From positions 310,001 through 374,000 of the forward strand of contig CAVPBX010000006.1 of assembly GCA_963702305.1 (NCBI GenBank): 64,000 nt of DNA, in the 5' to 3' direction. The notes under the pieces are model-generated. The model made no database searches and had not been told where the DNA came from. It saw only the letters and a program-made list of their open reading frames with translations. Origin of the DNA: PALSA-693 sp963702305 (GTDB taxonomy: Bacteria > Actinomycetota > Acidimicrobiia > Acidimicrobiales > Palsa-688). Both the position numbers and the translations under genes were made by a program. This document shows positions 35,516 to 44,157 of the stretch, piece after piece. Numbering within the stretch: the first letter of the stretch is position 1; every line of letters starts with the position of its first letter.

Positions 35516-36581
35516 TCAGTTTGGCAGCCGGGCCGCAGTAGTGGCTGCCGCCCCAGTGGCTGCCGCCTTGCTCGCCGCCGCCCCGGCGGCCAGCTGCCCG
35601 CAGGCGGCGTCGATGTCGGTGCCACGGTTACGCCGGACCGTGGCATTGACGCCCAGGCCCTTCAGCTGGTCACGAAACGTGCGGACCCCGAGCGGGGAGG
35701 TGCCCCGCACCGGGTAACCGGGCGTCGGGTTGAGCGGGATCAGGTTGACGTGGGCGCCGAGCGGCCGGGCCAGTTCGGCGAGCTCTGCGGCGTCGCCGGG
35801 GCGGTCGTTGACGCCGGCGATGAGGGCCCACTCGAAGCTGAGCCGACGGTTCTTGGCCGTCAGGTACTGGCGGCACGCCTCCACCAGCATGGCGATGCGG
35901 GTAGCGGCGGTTGAGCGGGACCAGGCTGTTGCGGAGGCGGTCGTTGGCGGCGTGGAGGGACACGGCGAGGTTGACCGGGAGCCCTTCGAGCGCCAAGCGG
36001 CGGATGCCGGGCACCACCCCGACCGTCGAGACCGTGACGTGCCGGGCGGACAAGCCCAGGTCGTCATGGAGCCGGACGATGGCGGCCCACACCCGGTCGT
36101 AGTTGGCCAGCGGTTCGCCCATGCCCATGAACACCACGTTGGAGAGCCGGGCCGGAGCGGCCGCTCGACGGGCCGCCACCACCTGCTCGACGATCTCGCC
36201 CGTGCTGAGATGGCGGGTGAAGCCGGCTTGGCCGGTGGCGCAAAACGAGCAGCCCATGGCGCAGCCCGCCTGGCTCGACACGCAGACCGTGGCCCGATCG
36301 GGATAGTGCATGAGCACCGTCTCCACCCGGGCCCCATCCGCCAGGCTCCATAGCCACTTGGCGGTCTGGCCGCCCTTGGCCACGGATTCGGTGACCAGTT
36401 GCAGGGCGGGCGGCAACGCCGCCTCGAGCCGATCCCGCAACGGGCGCGGCAGGTTGGTCATCTCCGCCGGGCGACGGCCCTCGGCGTGCAGGCCGTGCCA
36501 GACCTGTTCCACCCGGTACGCCGGCTCGTCGTCGAGCAGGGCGGCCAGGCCGGCTCGGTCCAGGTCGTAGGGACCGGGCAT
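35516..36581 (-). CDS. rlmN: Dual-specificity 23S rRNA/tRNA adenine-C2 methyltransferase (one apparent frameshift)
   Basis: About 354 residues after repair. Radical SAM enzyme with the CxxxCxxC cluster in SSQAGCAMGCSFCATGQAGF, GMGEPLANYDRV, STVGVVPGIRRLA and the C-terminal LIPLNPTPGYPVRG. A +1 insertion near 35903 (minus-strand TACCCGCATCGCC) shifts the frame after LNRRYP. It methylates A2503 of 23S rRNA. Its ATG overlaps the mshD stop by one base. The final 25 residues are Ala-rich. Confidence 0.92.
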
Positions 36582-37519
36582 CAGCCGGCCGGCTTGATGT
36601 CCCCGACGTAGGCCTGGTCGAGATGGTTGATGACGAAGCCCAGGTCGATGTACAGCTTGACGGCGGGGGCGTTGGTGGCGTCGACGTAGAGCATGCCGAC
36701 GGTGAGACCCCGCCCGTGGAGGTAGTCGAGGCCGGCGATCACCAGCTGCCGTCCGAGTCCGGGCGTGCGGTCGCGCCGGGCCGGGTCGACGGCGATGACA
36801 TAGATCTCGCCGAGCGGCGGGTCGGTGTCCTTGTGGATCTTCGTCCAGCAGAAGCCGTCGAGATGTCCGTCGGCGTCATCGTGCAGCAGGAACCCGGCCG
36901 GATCGAACCACGGCTCGGCCTCGCGCTGTTCCAGGGTGGCTCGGTCCCACCCGCCCTGCTCGGGGTGCCAGTGAAAGGCCCGGTTGTTGACCTCCAACCA
37001 GGCGTCCTCGTCGACGCCCACCCGGAACGTCCGGGTGGTGAAGCCGGCCGGCGCCGGCGTGCGGAGGTCGTCCTCGACCGGCAGGGGCCGTCGCATCTGG
37101 TACAGCACCCGGCCCGGGGAGAGCCCGATCGCGGCGGCGATGCGGTCGTGTTCGGGGCGAGGCTGGTTGACCCACATGTGCACGTGGCCGCCCCCTTCGG
37201 AAGCGATGACCTGGGCGGCCTGGCGGACGAGGTCCAACCCGATGGTGTTGCCCGGCACCCGATGGTGGGGATCGACGACGAACTCCAGGGCCCAGCTGCC
37301 CGCCCCGCGGGTCACCTGGGCGTAGCCGACGGGGTGATCGTGGCCGTCCTCCCACGCCACCAGGCTGGCGAACCCTTCGCGTCCGCCTTGCACCAGATCC
37401 AGCCAGGCGTGTTCGTCGAGGGCGGCATGGGCGTCGGCGGCGGTGGCGGCGTCGAGCAAGCCCCGTACCGCGTCGACGTCGCCGCGGCCCAGCTGGGTCT
37501 TGATCTCGATCCGGTGCAT
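36581..37519 (-). CDS. mshD: Mycothiol synthase
   Basis: 312 residues with two GNAT domains. The C-terminal catalytic domain has GEIYVIAVDP, GLGRQLVIAGLDYLHGRG and MLYVDATNAPAVKLYIDLGF; the N-terminal domain is degenerate. It acetylates Cys-GlcN-Ins to make mycothiol, which is confined to actinobacteria and so is a strong taxonomic marker. ATG 37519 lies 7 nt from TACCCT (37527-37532), consistent with a leaderless transcript. Divergent from nth. Confidence 0.93.
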   Translation of the reverse strand: MHRIEIKTQLGRGDVDAVRGLLDAATAADAHAALDEHAWLDLVQGGREGFASLVAWEDGHDHPVGYAQVTRGAGSWALEFVVDPHHRVPGNTIGLDLVRQAAQVIASEGGGHVHMWVNQPRPEHDRIAAAIGLSPGRVLYQMRRPLPVEDDLRTPAPAGFTTRTFRVGVDEDAWLEVNNRAFHWHPEQGGWDRATLEQREAEPWFDPAGFLLHDDADGHLDGFCWTKIHKDTDPPLGEIYVIAVDPARRDRTPGLGRQLVIAGLDYLHGRGLTVGMLYVDATNAPAVKLYIDLGFVINHLDQAYVGDIKPAG

Positions 37520-37526
37520 CGCAGGC

Positions 37527-37586
37527 AGGGTACCGGTCCGGCGTCGTGGCCCGCCGCTGCTCGTGGTCCCGACCGCCGCCTACTCT
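37527..37586. promoter_or_regulatory. Divergent leaderless promoters for mshD and nth
   Basis: Minus strand TACCCT (37527-37532) is 7 nt from the mshD ATG; plus strand TACTCT (37581-37586) is 7 nt from the nth ATG at 37594. Neither gene has a Shine-Dalgarno sequence. Confidence 0.5.
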
Positions 37587-37593
37587 GGCCGTG

Positions 37594-38345
37594 ATGGCCG
37601 GCCCCCGTACCCCGAAAGGTCGCGCCCGGGAGACCGCCGCCCGCTTGGCGGTCGAATACCCGGGGAGTGCGAAGGAGCTGTGCGCCTTGGATTTCACCAC
37701 CCCCTTTCAGCTACTGGTCGCCACGGTCTTGTCGGCCCAGACCACCGACGAGCGGGTCAACATGGTGACCCCGAAGGTGTTCGCCCGTTACCCGACGCCG
37801 GCCGACCTCGGTCACGCCGACCCGGGCGAACTGGAAGAGCTCATCCACTCCACGGGGTTCTTCCGTTCCAAGGCCGCGTAGCCTGATCGGCTTGGGCCTC
37901 GCGCTCGACGAGCGCTTCGGCGGCGAGGTGCCCCAGGCCATCGAGGACCTCGTCAGCCTGCCCGGGGTGGGCCGGAAGACGGCCAACGTGGTGCGCAGCG
38001 TCGGCTTCGGCCTGCCGGGCCTGCCGGTCGACACCCACGTGACCCGCCTGACCAGACTGCTGGGGCTCACCGAGTCCACCGACGCGGTCCGCATCGAGAC
38101 ATGAAGTCGGGGCGTTGCTCCCCCCGTCGGAGTGGGGGGCATTCAGCCTGCGCCTGATCCTGCACGGTCGCCGGGTGTGCATCGCCCGCCGACCCCGCTG
38201 CGCCGAGTGCGTCCTTTCGGACTTCTGCCCATCGTCACAGCTTCCGATGCGGCGGCGTCCGGCGCGGGTCGGCGGCGGCGCCCGCGGGACCGAGAGCGCG
38301 CCCGTCGCCAGCGTCAGCGGGAAGCCGAGTCGACGATCTGGCTGA
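37594..38345 (+). CDS. nth: Endonuclease III (two apparent frameshifts)
   Basis: About 249 residues after repair. FQLLVATVLSAQTTDERVN, then after a +G near 37877 the helix-hairpin-helix LVSLPGVGRKTANVVRSVGF with catalytic Lys/Asp region VDTHVTRL, then after a +T near 38102 the Fe-S loop C-x6-C-x2-C-x5-C (CIARRPRCAECVLSDFC). A base-excision repair glycosylase/AP lyase for oxidised pyrimidines. Both interruptions are single extra bases inside conserved blocks, so probably sequence errors. Its 3' end overlaps the small opposite gene by 32 nt. Confidence 0.92.
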
Positions 38346-38505
38346 GCCGCCGCCGGGCGCCGCGCAGCGCCCGCTCGACCTCGAACAGATCGGGCAGCAG
38401 CTGGTCCCGCTCCTCACCTGACAATCCCTCGGTGAGAAGTGAGACCCGCCCCACCAGCTCGTCGAGGATGGTGGACAGGGAACTGAGTTCGGCGCGCGTG
38501 GCCAT
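38314..38505 (-). CDS. Small coiled-coil protein of unknown function
   Basis: 63 residues, MATRAELSSLSTILDELVGR at the start, then heptad-like helices with alternating Leu and charged residues (LLTEGLSGEERDQLLPDLFE). No Cys, no membrane segment. It lies head-to-head with hisD (12 bp between starts) and tail-to-tail with nth. Codon bias fits its neighbours, which supports a real gene. Function unknown. Confidence 0.65.
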   Translation of the reverse strand: MATRAELSSLSTILDELVGRVSLLTEGLSGEERDQLLPDLFEVERALRGARRRLSQIVDSASR

Positions 38506-38517
38506 ACGGATACCATC

Positions 38518-39869
38518 ATGGACCCGATGTCCCCCCGGTCTGTGCCATCCACCTCTGGGCCGCCAGTGCTCACCCTGCTGGACCTGCGCGGCCTCACCGG
38601 CGACCTGCGCCCATTGCTGCCCGGCCTGGCGATCGCCGACGACGGGCCGACCGCCGCAGTGCAGGCCATCCTGGAGCAGGTCAAGACCCGGGGCGACCTG
38701 GCCCTACGGGACTTCACCGAGCGGTTCGACGGCGCACGCATCGACGACCTGCGGGTGGCCGACGACGAGCTGAAGACGGCCCTGGACGGCATTCCCGCCG
38801 ACCTGCGGGCCGCCATGGAGGCTGCCCACGACAACATCGTCGCCTATCACCGCACCCAGCTCCACCCGGAAGGCCATCACGCCCGGGACGGGGTGGTGGT
38901 GCGCGAGATCGAGGTGCCGGTGGACCGGGCCGGGCTCTACATCCCCGGTGGGCGGGCGGCCTATCCCTCCACGGTCCTGATGACCGCCGCCCCGGCGCCG
39001 CGTCGCCGGCGTCGCGCGAGCTCGCCATGTGCTCGCCGCCCGGCCCGGACGGCCGCATCGCCCCGTCGGTGCTGGCCGCCGCGGCGGTGGCCGGCGTCGA
39101 CGAGGTGTACCGCGTCGGTGGGGCGCAAGCGATCGCCGCCCTGGCCTACGGGACGGAGTCGGTGCCGGCCGTCGATGTCATCGTCGGGCCCGGCAACCGT
39201 TACGTGGCCATCGCCGAGCGCCTGGTGGCGGGCCAGGGTCTGGTCGGTGTCCCCTCGGCCTTCACCGGTCCGTCAGAGGTGGCGGTCATCGCGGACGACA
39301 CCACCCCGGTGACGTTCGCCGCCGTCGATCTGGTGGTGCAGGCCGAGCACGGCCCGGACGGGCTGGCCTACCTGATCAGCTGGTCCGAGCAGGCCGCGGG
39401 GGCGATCACCGCCGAGGTGGCCCGTCTCACCGACGCCTCCCCCCGCCGGGACGAGATCCGGTCGACCCTCGAACGGGGTGGCTACGCCGTGCTCGTCGAC
39501 GGGCCGCGAGCAGGCCATGGCGGTCGCCAACGCGGTGGCCGCAGAGCACCTCGAGCTGATGTGCGAGAACCCGGAGTCGCTGCTGGCCGCTTCTGCGCAG
39601 CGCCGGAGCGGTATTCCTCGGGTCCGTGGGCGCCCGCCAGCGTCGGCGATTACGCGGCCGGCCCCAACCACGTCTTGCCGACCGCCCGATCGGCCCGGTT
39701 CGGGAGCGCCCTGCGGGTGGACGACTTCCGAAAGCACATTCACGTCGTCGACGTGTCGCGGGCCGGCCTCAGCGGGTTGGCGCCCCACGTCATCGCCCTG
39801 GCCACCGCGGAGGGTCTGCCGGCCCACGCCGACTCCGTTCGCATCCGCCTCGACAGCAGGGCGGGCTGA
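38518..39869 (+). CDS. hisD: Histidinol dehydrogenase (several apparent frameshifts)
   Basis: About 445 residues after repair. Family blocks: VPVDRAGLYIPGGRAAYPST, CSPPGPDGRIAPSVLAAAAV, VYRVGGAQAIAALAYGTESV, IVGPGNRYVAIAERLV, GPSEVAVIADDT and the C-terminal His region HVVDVSRAGL. Five single-base insertions are visible: two near 39000-39020, one at 39508 and two near 39595-39620, plus a third base close by that restores the frame. It oxidises histidinol to histidine with NAD. First gene of a hisDCBHAF cluster. ATG 38527 is an alternative start. Confidence 0.92.
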
Positions 39870-40930
39870 TGGGCCTCCCCGAACCGCGTGAGGACCTGGG
39901 TCTCCGCCAGGGGTACCACTCCCCGCAGGTGGAGGTGGCCGTCCGCCTCAACACCAACGAGTCGCCCCTGCCACCGCCGGCCGCCTGGGTCGACGCCCTG
40001 CGCGCCGAGGTCGGCACCCTGGCCTGGAACCGGTACCCGGACCGCCAGGCCACCGAGCTGCGGGCGGCCCTGGCCGGCTTGCACGGGGTCCGCCCCGACC
40101 AGATCTTCTGCGCCAACGGATCCAACGAGGTGCTGCAGTCGCTGTGTCTGGCGTACGGCGGGGCCGGACGGTCGGTGGCCGTGTTCGAGCCGACCTACGC
40201 CCTGCACTCGCACATCGCCCACCTGACGGGGACCGCGGTGGCCGAGGGCCAGCGCCGCCCCGACTTTTCACTGGACCTGGACGTGGTGGCGGAGGTGCTG
40301 GCGACGGCCCGGCCCGTGCTCACCTTCCTGTGCTCGCCCAACAACCCGACCGGCCTCGCCGACGACCCCACCGCGGTGCGGGCCGTGCTGGGCGCCGCCC
40401 CCGGGCTGGTGGTCGTCGACGAGGCGTACGGCCAGTTCGCCGACTGGACGGCCCTGTCGCTGGTCGACGACGACGTCGCGCTGGTGGTCACCCGGACCTT
40501 CTCGAAGACTTGGTCGATGGCCGGCGCCCGCCTGGGTTACCTGGTCGGTCCCGCCCGGGTGGTGGCGGCCCTCGAGCGGGTCGCCCTCCCGTATCACCTG
40601 GACGCCTTCAAGCAGGCGGCCGGCCGGCTCGCCGTGCAATTCGTCGGTGAAATGGAGGCCCGGGTGGGGCTCATCGTCCGCGAACGGCAGCGGCTCCTGG
40701 CGGCCCTGGCCCGACTACCGGTGACGGCTTGGCCGTCGCAGGCCAACTTCATCCTGTTTCGGGCCGAGCACCGCAAGGGCAGCGAGGTGTGGCAGGGCCT
40801 GCTCGACCGGTCGGTCCTGGTGCGCGACACCTCGTCGTGGCCGCGCCTGGCGAACTGTCTCCGGGTCACGGTCGGCACCCCGGAGGAAAATGACACCTTC
40901 CTCGCCGCCCTTGCCGCGGTGCTGGCATGA
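39869..40930 (+). CDS. hisC: Histidinol-phosphate aminotransferase
   Basis: 353 residues. PLP-dependent fold type I: RLNTNESPLPPP, CANGSNEVLQSL, SPNNPTGLADDP, VVVDEAYGQFAD and the PLP lysine in TRTFSKTWSMAGARLGY. It converts imidazole-acetol phosphate to histidinol phosphate. ATG 39869 overlaps the hisD stop (TGATG); its end overlaps hisB by 4 nt. Confidence 0.96.
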   Translation: MGLPEPREDLGLRQGYHSPQVEVAVRLNTNESPLPPPAAWVDALRAEVGTLAWNRYPDRQATELRAALAGLHGVRPDQIFCANGSNEVLQSLCLAYGGAGRSVAVFEPTYALHSHIAHLTGTAVAEGQRRPDFSLDLDVVAEVLATARPVLTFLCSPNNPTGLADDPTAVRAVLGAAPGLVVVDEAYGQFADWTALSLVDDDVALVVTRTFSKTWSMAGARLGYLVGPARVVAALERVALPYHLDAFKQAAGRLAVQFVGEMEARVGLIVRERQRLLAALARLPVTAWPSQANFILFRAEHRKGSEVWQGLLDRSVLVRDTSSWPRLANCLRVTVGTPEENDTFLAALAAVLA

Positions 40931-41532
40931 CCCGCCAGGCGGTCGTCGAACGCAGTCGAGCGACCAAGGAGACGACCATCTCTGTGCGGTTGGTGCTGGA
41001 CGGTGCCGGCGCGGTCACGGTGGCAACCGGGTTGCCGTTCTTCGACCACATGGTGGCCCAGCTCGGCAAGCACGCCGGCTTCGACCTGTCGGTGCAGGCC
41101 GCGGGCGACCTGGCCGTGGACGCCCATCACACCGTCGAGGACACGGGTATCCTGCTCGGTGAGGTCCTCCGGGAGGCGCTGGGCGACAAGACCGGGGTGC
41201 GCCGCTTCGCGTCCATCGACATCCCCCTCGACGAGGCCCTGATCTCGGTGGCGGTGGATCTGTCCGGGCGGCCGTTCCTGGTCTACGCCGTTGACCCTGG
41301 CGCTGGCGGCGAGGCCTACCCGATCGGCACACCAGGTTTCGATCCGCAGTTGGCCGAGGAGTTCTGGCGGGCGTTCGCCACCGCGGCCGGCCTCACGCTG
41401 CACCTGCGGATGATCTCGGGACGCAACCCCCACCACATCCTGGAGGCCTGCTTCAAGGGGGTGGCCCGCGCCTTGCGGGACGCCATCCGGGTCGAGGGCG
41501 GCGGGGTGCCGTCGACGAAGGGCACGCTCTGA
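40927..41532 (+). CDS. hisB: Imidazoleglycerol-phosphate dehydratase
   Basis: 201 residues, monofunctional HisB. Metal-binding His clusters in LPFFDHMVAQLGKHAGF and DAHHTVEDTGILLG, then DEALISVAVDLSGRP and RNPHHILEACFKGVARAL. ATG 40927 overlaps the hisC stop as ATGA. Confidence 0.97.
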   Translation: MTRQAVVERSRATKETTISVRLVLDGAGAVTVATGLPFFDHMVAQLGKHAGFDLSVQAAGDLAVDAHHTVEDTGILLGEVLREALGDKTGVRRFASIDIPLDEALISVAVDLSGRPFLVYAVDPGAGGEAYPIGTPGFDPQLAEEFWRAFATAAGLTLHLRMISGRNPHHILEACFKGVARALRDAIRVEGGGVPSTKGTL

Positions 41533-42200
41533 ACCGCCGCATCGCCGTCCTGGACTACGGCATCGGGAATCTCCGTTCGGCCGAGAAAGCCTTGCAGCAC
41601 CTGGGCGCTGACGCCTCGCTGGTCGCGGATCCCGACGCCGCCACCGGCGCCGCGGGGGTGGTGCTGCCAGGCGTCGGGAATTTCGGCCGGTGCATGGAGG
41701 CGTTGCGAGCCTCGGGGCTCGACCGGGTGGCGCGGGCCGCGGTGGATGCGGGGACGCCGTTTCTCGGGATCTGCGTGGGCATGCAGATGCTCTACGAGGG
41801 TTCGGAGGAGTCGCCGGGGGTCCCGGGGCTGGGCGTGCTCCCCGGGGAGGTGGCGCGCTTGCCCGCCGGGGTCAAGCGGCCGCAAATGCAGTGGAACCGC
41901 TTGCTGCTGGCAGACCCGCTGCATCCGATGGTGGCCGGGCTGGGAGAGGACGCATGGGTGTACTTCGTGCACTCCTACGCCCCGCCAGCGGGCGCCGGCC
42001 TGGTCGCCAGCTGCGACTATGGCGGCTCGGTCGTGGCCGCGGTGGCGACGGGGCGGGTGTGGGCGACTCAGTTCCACCCCGAGAAGTCCGGCGCCGTCGG
42101 CCTGGCCCTGCTCGGCAACTTCGTCAGGGCGGTCGGAGGCGGGGCGGTCGATGGCGGGGCGGTCGACGGCGTGCCCGCCGGCGGCGGGACGGCGGCCTGA
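41529..42200 (+). CDS. hisH: Imidazole glycerol phosphate synthase, glutamine amidotransferase subunit; CTG start proposed
   Basis: 223 residues. Catalytic triad Cys in GICVGMQMLYEG, His and Glu in QFHPEKSG. The conserved N-terminus IAVLDYGIGNLRSAEKAL begins five codons after a CTG at 41529. No ATG or GTG lies in frame before the conserved part; the first is well inside the domain. CTG overlaps the hisB stop as CTGA with AAGGG 6 nt upstream, copying the ATGA/GTGA junctions of neighbouring genes. Either a rare CTG start or a base-call error. The C-terminal Gly/Ala/Asp tail has a short repeat (GGAVDG). Confidence 0.92.
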   Translation: MNRRIAVLDYGIGNLRSAEKALQHLGADASLVADPDAATGAAGVVLPGVGNFGRCMEALRASGLDRVARAAVDAGTPFLGICVGMQMLYEGSEESPGVPGLGVLPGEVARLPAGVKRPQMQWNRLLLADPLHPMVAGLGEDAWVYFVHSYAPPAGAGLVASCDYGGSVVAAVATGRVWATQFHPEKSGAVGLALLGNFVRAVGGGAVDGGAVDGVPAGGGTAA

Positions 42201-42203
42201 CCC

Positions 42204-42947
42204 ATGGAGGTGTACCCCGCCATCGACTTGCGGGGCGGCCACTGCGTGCGCCTGGTGGAGGGCGACTTCGCCCAGGAGACCGTCTACGGCGACGACCCGC
42301 TCGCCGTCGCCGAGGGCTTCGCCGCGGCCGGGGCCCAGTGGATCCACGTGGTCGATCTCGACGCGGCCCGCACGGGCGACCCGGTCAACCGCCCGGTCGT
42401 GGCGGGCATCGCCGCCGCCATTCCCGGGGTGCGGGTCCAGTCCGGCGGCGGCGTCCGCAGTGTCGACGACGCGGCCTGGTTGCTGGATGCGGGCGTCGCC
42501 CGGGTGGTGGTGGGTACCGCCGCCATCGAGCGGCCCGCGCTGGTGGCGGAGATCGCCGCTCGCTGGCCGGGTCGGGTGGCCGTCGGGCTCGACCATCGCG
42601 ATGGCGCGGTGCGGGTGCGGGGCTGGACGGCCGGCGGGGGCCGGCAGGTCGCTGAGGTGGTGCCAGAGGCGATGGCAGCCGGCGCCGCCGCGGTGATCGT
42701 GACCGACATCGGCCGCGACGGGCGGCTGGCCGGCCCCGACGTCGGCGGCCTGGCGGCGCTGCTGGCGCAGACCCGGGCGCCGATCATCGCGTCCGGCGGG
42801 GTGCGGGACCTGGCCGACCTGCGGGCCTTGGCCGAGGTGCGGGCGCCGGGGGAAGCCGGTCCGGGCCTGGCCGGGGTCATCGTCGGCAAGGCGATCTACG
42901 AGGGCCGGTTGGACGTAGCCGCTGCCCTGGCGGCCGGGACCGGATGA
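42204..42947 (+). CDS. hisA: Phosphoribosyl-ProFAR isomerase
   Basis: 247-residue TIM barrel. First catalytic Asp in VYPAIDLRGGHCVRL, second in IVTDIGRDGRLAGPD; phosphate motifs QSGGGVRS and ASGGVRDLADL. Actinobacteria often use one such enzyme (PriA) for both histidine and tryptophan synthesis. A trpF gene is present at 50452, so a strict HisA role is plausible. It follows hisH by 3 nt. Confidence 0.95.
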   Translation: MEVYPAIDLRGGHCVRLVEGDFAQETVYGDDPLAVAEGFAAAGAQWIHVVDLDAARTGDPVNRPVVAGIAAAIPGVRVQSGGGVRSVDDAAWLLDAGVARVVVGTAAIERPALVAEIAARWPGRVAVGLDHRDGAVRVRGWTAGGGRQVAEVVPEAMAAGAAAVIVTDIGRDGRLAGPDVGGLAALLAQTRAPIIASGGVRDLADLRALAEVRAPGEAGPGLAGVIVGKAIYEGRLDVAAALAAGTG

Positions 42948-42954
42948 GGCCGGC

Positions 42955-43749
42955 GTGAGAGCCATCAGGGTCATACCGTGCCTGGACGTCGACGGCGGGC
43001 GGGTGGTCAAGGGCGTCAAGTTCCAGGATCTTCGCGACGCCGGCGACCCGGTGGAGCTGGCCGCCCGGTACGACCGCGAAGGCGCGGACGAGCTCGTCTT
43101 CTACGACATCACCGCCTCGGCGCACGGTCGGGAGACGATGGTGGAGGTGGTGGCCCGCACCGCGGACGATGTGTTCATCCCGTTGACCGTCGGCGGCGGG
43201 GTGCGCACCCTCGAGGACGGGCGCCGGCTGCTGCGGGTCGGTGCGGACAAGGTCAGCGTCAACAGCGCCGCGGTGGCGGCGCCGGAGCTCATCGACGAGC
43301 TGTCGGACACGTTCGGGGCCCAGTGTGTGGTGGTGGGTATCGACGTGCGCCGGTCCGGGTCGCCGGACGCTGGGTCGGTCCGGTTCGAGGTGTACACCCA
43401 CGGCGGGCGGGTCGCCACCGGGATCGACGCCGTGGCCTGGGCCGCCGAATGCGAGGCCCGAGGCGCCGGCGAGGTCGTCCTCAACTCCATGGACCGCGAC
43501 GGCACCCGCCACGGCTTCGACCTCGAGCTGACCCGGCTCGTCGTCGACACCGTCGGCATCCCGGTCGTCGCCAGCGGCGGTGTGGGACGGCTCGAGCATT
43601 TGGTGGAAGGGGCGGTGGCCGGCGGGGCCGACGCCGTGCTGGCCGCGTCCATCTTCCACTTCGGCGAAGCGACGGTGGCCCAAGCCAAGGCCGAGCTGCA
43701 GGCGGCCGGGGTCATCGTCCGGCCCGTCGTCGGCGGGAGCCCACACTGA
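42955..43749 (+). CDS. hisF: Imidazole glycerol phosphate synthase cyclase subunit
   Basis: 264-residue TIM barrel. Catalytic Asp in RVIPCLDVDGGRVVKGVKF and in NSMDRDGTRHGFDL; phosphate sites VGGGVRTLEDGRRLL and ASGGVGRLEHL. It partners HisH to form the imidazole ring and AICAR. GTG 42955 starts 7 nt after the hisA stop. Confidence 0.96.
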   Translation: MRAIRVIPCLDVDGGRVVKGVKFQDLRDAGDPVELAARYDREGADELVFYDITASAHGRETMVEVVARTADDVFIPLTVGGGVRTLEDGRRLLRVGADKVSVNSAAVAAPELIDELSDTFGAQCVVVGIDVRRSGSPDAGSVRFEVYTHGGRVATGIDAVAWAAECEARGAGEVVLNSMDRDGTRHGFDLELTRLVVDTVGIPVVASGGVGRLEHLVEGAVAGGADAVLAASIFHFGEATVAQAKAELQAAGVIVRPVVGGSPH

Positions 43750-43750
43750 C

Positions 43751-43756
43751 TAGGGT
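43751..43756 (+). promoter_or_regulatory. Putative -10 of the GroES-like gene
   Basis: TAGGGT, 7 nt before ATG 43764, overlapping the end of the hisF region; same hexamer and spacing as before the phosphodiesterase-like gene at 15692. Confidence 0.5.
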
Positions 43757-43763
43757 GGCGCCG

Positions 43764-44108
43764 ATGTCGCGACCCGGAGGCCCTGGATCAGAGTCGCCGA
43801 AGCAGGCGGTCCAGATGCTGACCGACCGGGTCCTGGTGCAGATCCCACGAGGCGAAGGCGAGCGGAAGTCGCGCGCCGGCATCCTGATCCCGGCCACCGC
43901 CCAGGTGGCCCGTCGGCTGGCCTGGGCCGAGGTGGTGGCCGCCGGGCCCCACGTGCGGACGATCAAGGCGGGGGACCAGGTGCTCTTCAACCCCGAAGAC
44001 CGCTACGAGGTCGAGGTGCAGGGCGAGGACTACCTGATCCTCCGCGAGCGCGACATCCACGCGGTGGCCTCCGAGCGCGTCGACGACGGCACCGGCCTGT
44101 ACCTGTAG
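43764..44108 (+). CDS. GroES-like co-chaperonin family protein
   Basis: 114 residues. Cpn10 fold: LTDRVLVQIPRGEGERKSRA at the N-terminus, GILIPATAQVARRLAWAEVV in place of the mobile loop, AGDQVLFNPEDRYEVEVQGE and LILRERDIHAV at the end. The mobile-loop IVL motif of true GroES is not obvious, so it may be a divergent paralogue. No groEL is adjacent. Confidence 0.85.
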   Translation: MSRPGGPGSESPKQAVQMLTDRVLVQIPRGEGERKSRAGILIPATAQVARRLAWAEVVAAGPHVRTIKAGDQVLFNPEDRYEVEVQGEDYLILRERDIHAVASERVDDGTGLYL

Positions 44109-44157
44109 GCCTCCCCGGCCGGCTCCGCCGACGAACCGCCGCCGCGACCCTCGACCA

